Origin: Prevotella sp. tc2-28
Lineage (GTDB): Bacteria > Bacteroidota > Bacteroidia > Bacteroidales > Bacteroidaceae
Direction of reading: 5' to 3'
Length of the DNA stretch: 64,000 nt
NCBI RefSeq assembly: GCF_900107705.1
Contig: NZ_FNRE01000010.1
Coordinates: 1-64,000 of the forward strand
In this document: positions 63,482 to 64,000 of the stretch, piece by piece
How positions within the stretch are numbered: the first letter of the stretch is position 1
Layout of the letters: the number at the start of each line of letters is the position of its first letter
The notes under the pieces: model-generated
What the model was told of the DNA's origin: nothing
What the model saw: the letters and a program-made list of their open reading frames with translations, nothing else
The model's database searches: none
Made by a program: the position numbers and the translations under genes

Positions 63482-64000
63482 ATGCACCGTTTAAATAGCC
63501 TAAAACAAATAGCCGGCATTTCCGCGCTCCTGCTCATCATGGCAGGCTGCTCATCGAGTCGCCACCTGCGGCAAAGTCAGTCATTAGTGCCTACGGGAAG
63601 TTACAGGCTACCCGTCATAGAGACCACCGATGTCCACGGGACGCTGGTGAACACGTCGACCGGTACCAACCACTACCGGCTGGCGTACGTGGCCGACAAG
63701 GCCAATGACATCCGCGGCCGTGGCGCCGACTACGACCCGAAGAAACTGCTGCTGCTGGATGGCGGCGACATCTATCAAGGCACTATTCTCTCGAACATCC
63801 AGCGCGGGAAACCCCTTTACATGGCTTTCAACATGATGGACTACGACGCCGTGGCGCTGGGCAACCACGAGTTCGACTGGGGCTTCGAGCAACTGGTGGA
63901 CGACGACGGAACGCTGCTGGATTACGAATATGCCGGCAAGCGCAGTGCAAACCCCGTCCCCGTGGTGTGTGCCAACCTGTACCGTCACGGCAAGCGCACC
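63482..64000 (+). CDS. Lipoprotein 5'-nucleotidase / metallophosphoesterase, 3' end cut by the window
   Basis: 173 codons are visible and the frame runs off the edge. Signal peptide with lipobox LLIMAGC (Cys23), so a membrane-anchored lipoprotein. Metal-binding motifs of the calcineurin-like fold: ETTDVHG (Asp50, His52), LDGGDIYQG and GNHEFDWG. The family hydrolyses nucleotide mono- and diesters or UDP-sugars in the periplasm or at the cell surface. The C-terminal nucleotide-binding domain is outside the window. GC content rises here relative to the upstream gene. Confidence 0.9.
   Translation, partial: MHRLNSLKQIAGISALLLIMAGCSSSRHLRQSQSLVPTGSYRLPVIETTDVHGTLVNTSTGTNHYRLAYVADKANDIRGRGADYDPKKLLLLDGGDIYQGTILSNIQRGKPLYMAFNMMDYDAVALGNHEFDWGFEQLVDDDGTLLDYEYAGKRSANPVPVVCANLYRHGKRT

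Overview
The window comes from a Bacteroidales chromosome, most likely Prevotella or a close relative. The evidence is the recurring Bacteroidota promoter form (-33 TTTG, 19-20 bp spacer, -7 TAnnTTTG) in front of many genes, the type IX secretion protein PorZ, C-terminal sorting-signal remnants, DUF4254, GH3-like and DUF3108 proteins, and the near absence of Shine-Dalgarno sequences. I cannot fix the species from sequence alone.

Layout. 1-3.7 kb is a decayed accessory stretch: the 3' end of a retropepsin/PDZ protease, a phage-type kinase-like gene lying between remnants of secreted-protein genes, an AlbA/Schlafen-type regulator, and about 500 bp packed with palindromes. 4.32-4.68 kb, between divergent trmH-like and nadA genes, holds a DnaA-box cluster that I read as a candidate oriC. 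4.7-21.9 kb is core: nadA with a lipid A phosphoethanolamine-transferase-like gene and an acyltransferase; a leftward leuS - yitT/rdgB - porZ - acyltransferase operon; mutS; and a leftward ychF - lgt - histidine kinase operon.

22.2-34.1 kb is an AT-rich accessory island. It encodes a YaaW-like protein, an M48 peptidase, a SprT-like peptidase, a small membrane protein, an EEP-fold nuclease/phosphatase, an 817-aa TPR-like protein, a nuclease-like protein with a Gly-rich membrane end, a Sel1-repeat protein, several unknowns, a WYL regulator and RhuM. Two island promoters carry the same dyad (CGGACA-N5-TGTCyG) exactly 27 bp upstream of the -7 box, and a partial copy sits at the WYL gene promoter. 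This is my best candidate for an undescribed, co-regulated system.

34.2-45.2 kb is core again: rubredoxin, GT9 and DUF4254 (leftward), then pdxB, acpP, fabF, rnc, a GH3-family protein, an Ig-like lipoprotein and a DUF3108 protein. Three separate long palindromic intergenic elements occur at 3.3, 36.2-36.7 and 38.3 kb.

45.28-51.38 kb is an integrated element of about 6 kb inserted in the 5' end of an alaX-type editing gene. The left end retains the original first 23 codons of alaX. The right end carries the rest of the gene fused to a new start and promoter supplied by the element. The cargo is a large serine recombinase, a small resolvase, a VanZ-like membrane protein with two paralogous secreted proteins behind a long leader, two small ORFs (one NUMOD3-like) and a candidate structured RNA. 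The host alaX then runs into a Dna2-like Cas4/helicase gene.

54.4-64 kb is core: an ABC ATPase with a CobD-like aminotransferase, then rimP-nusA-infB-sufB, an LD-carboxypeptidase, and the start of a lipoprotein 5'-nucleotidase cut by the window end.
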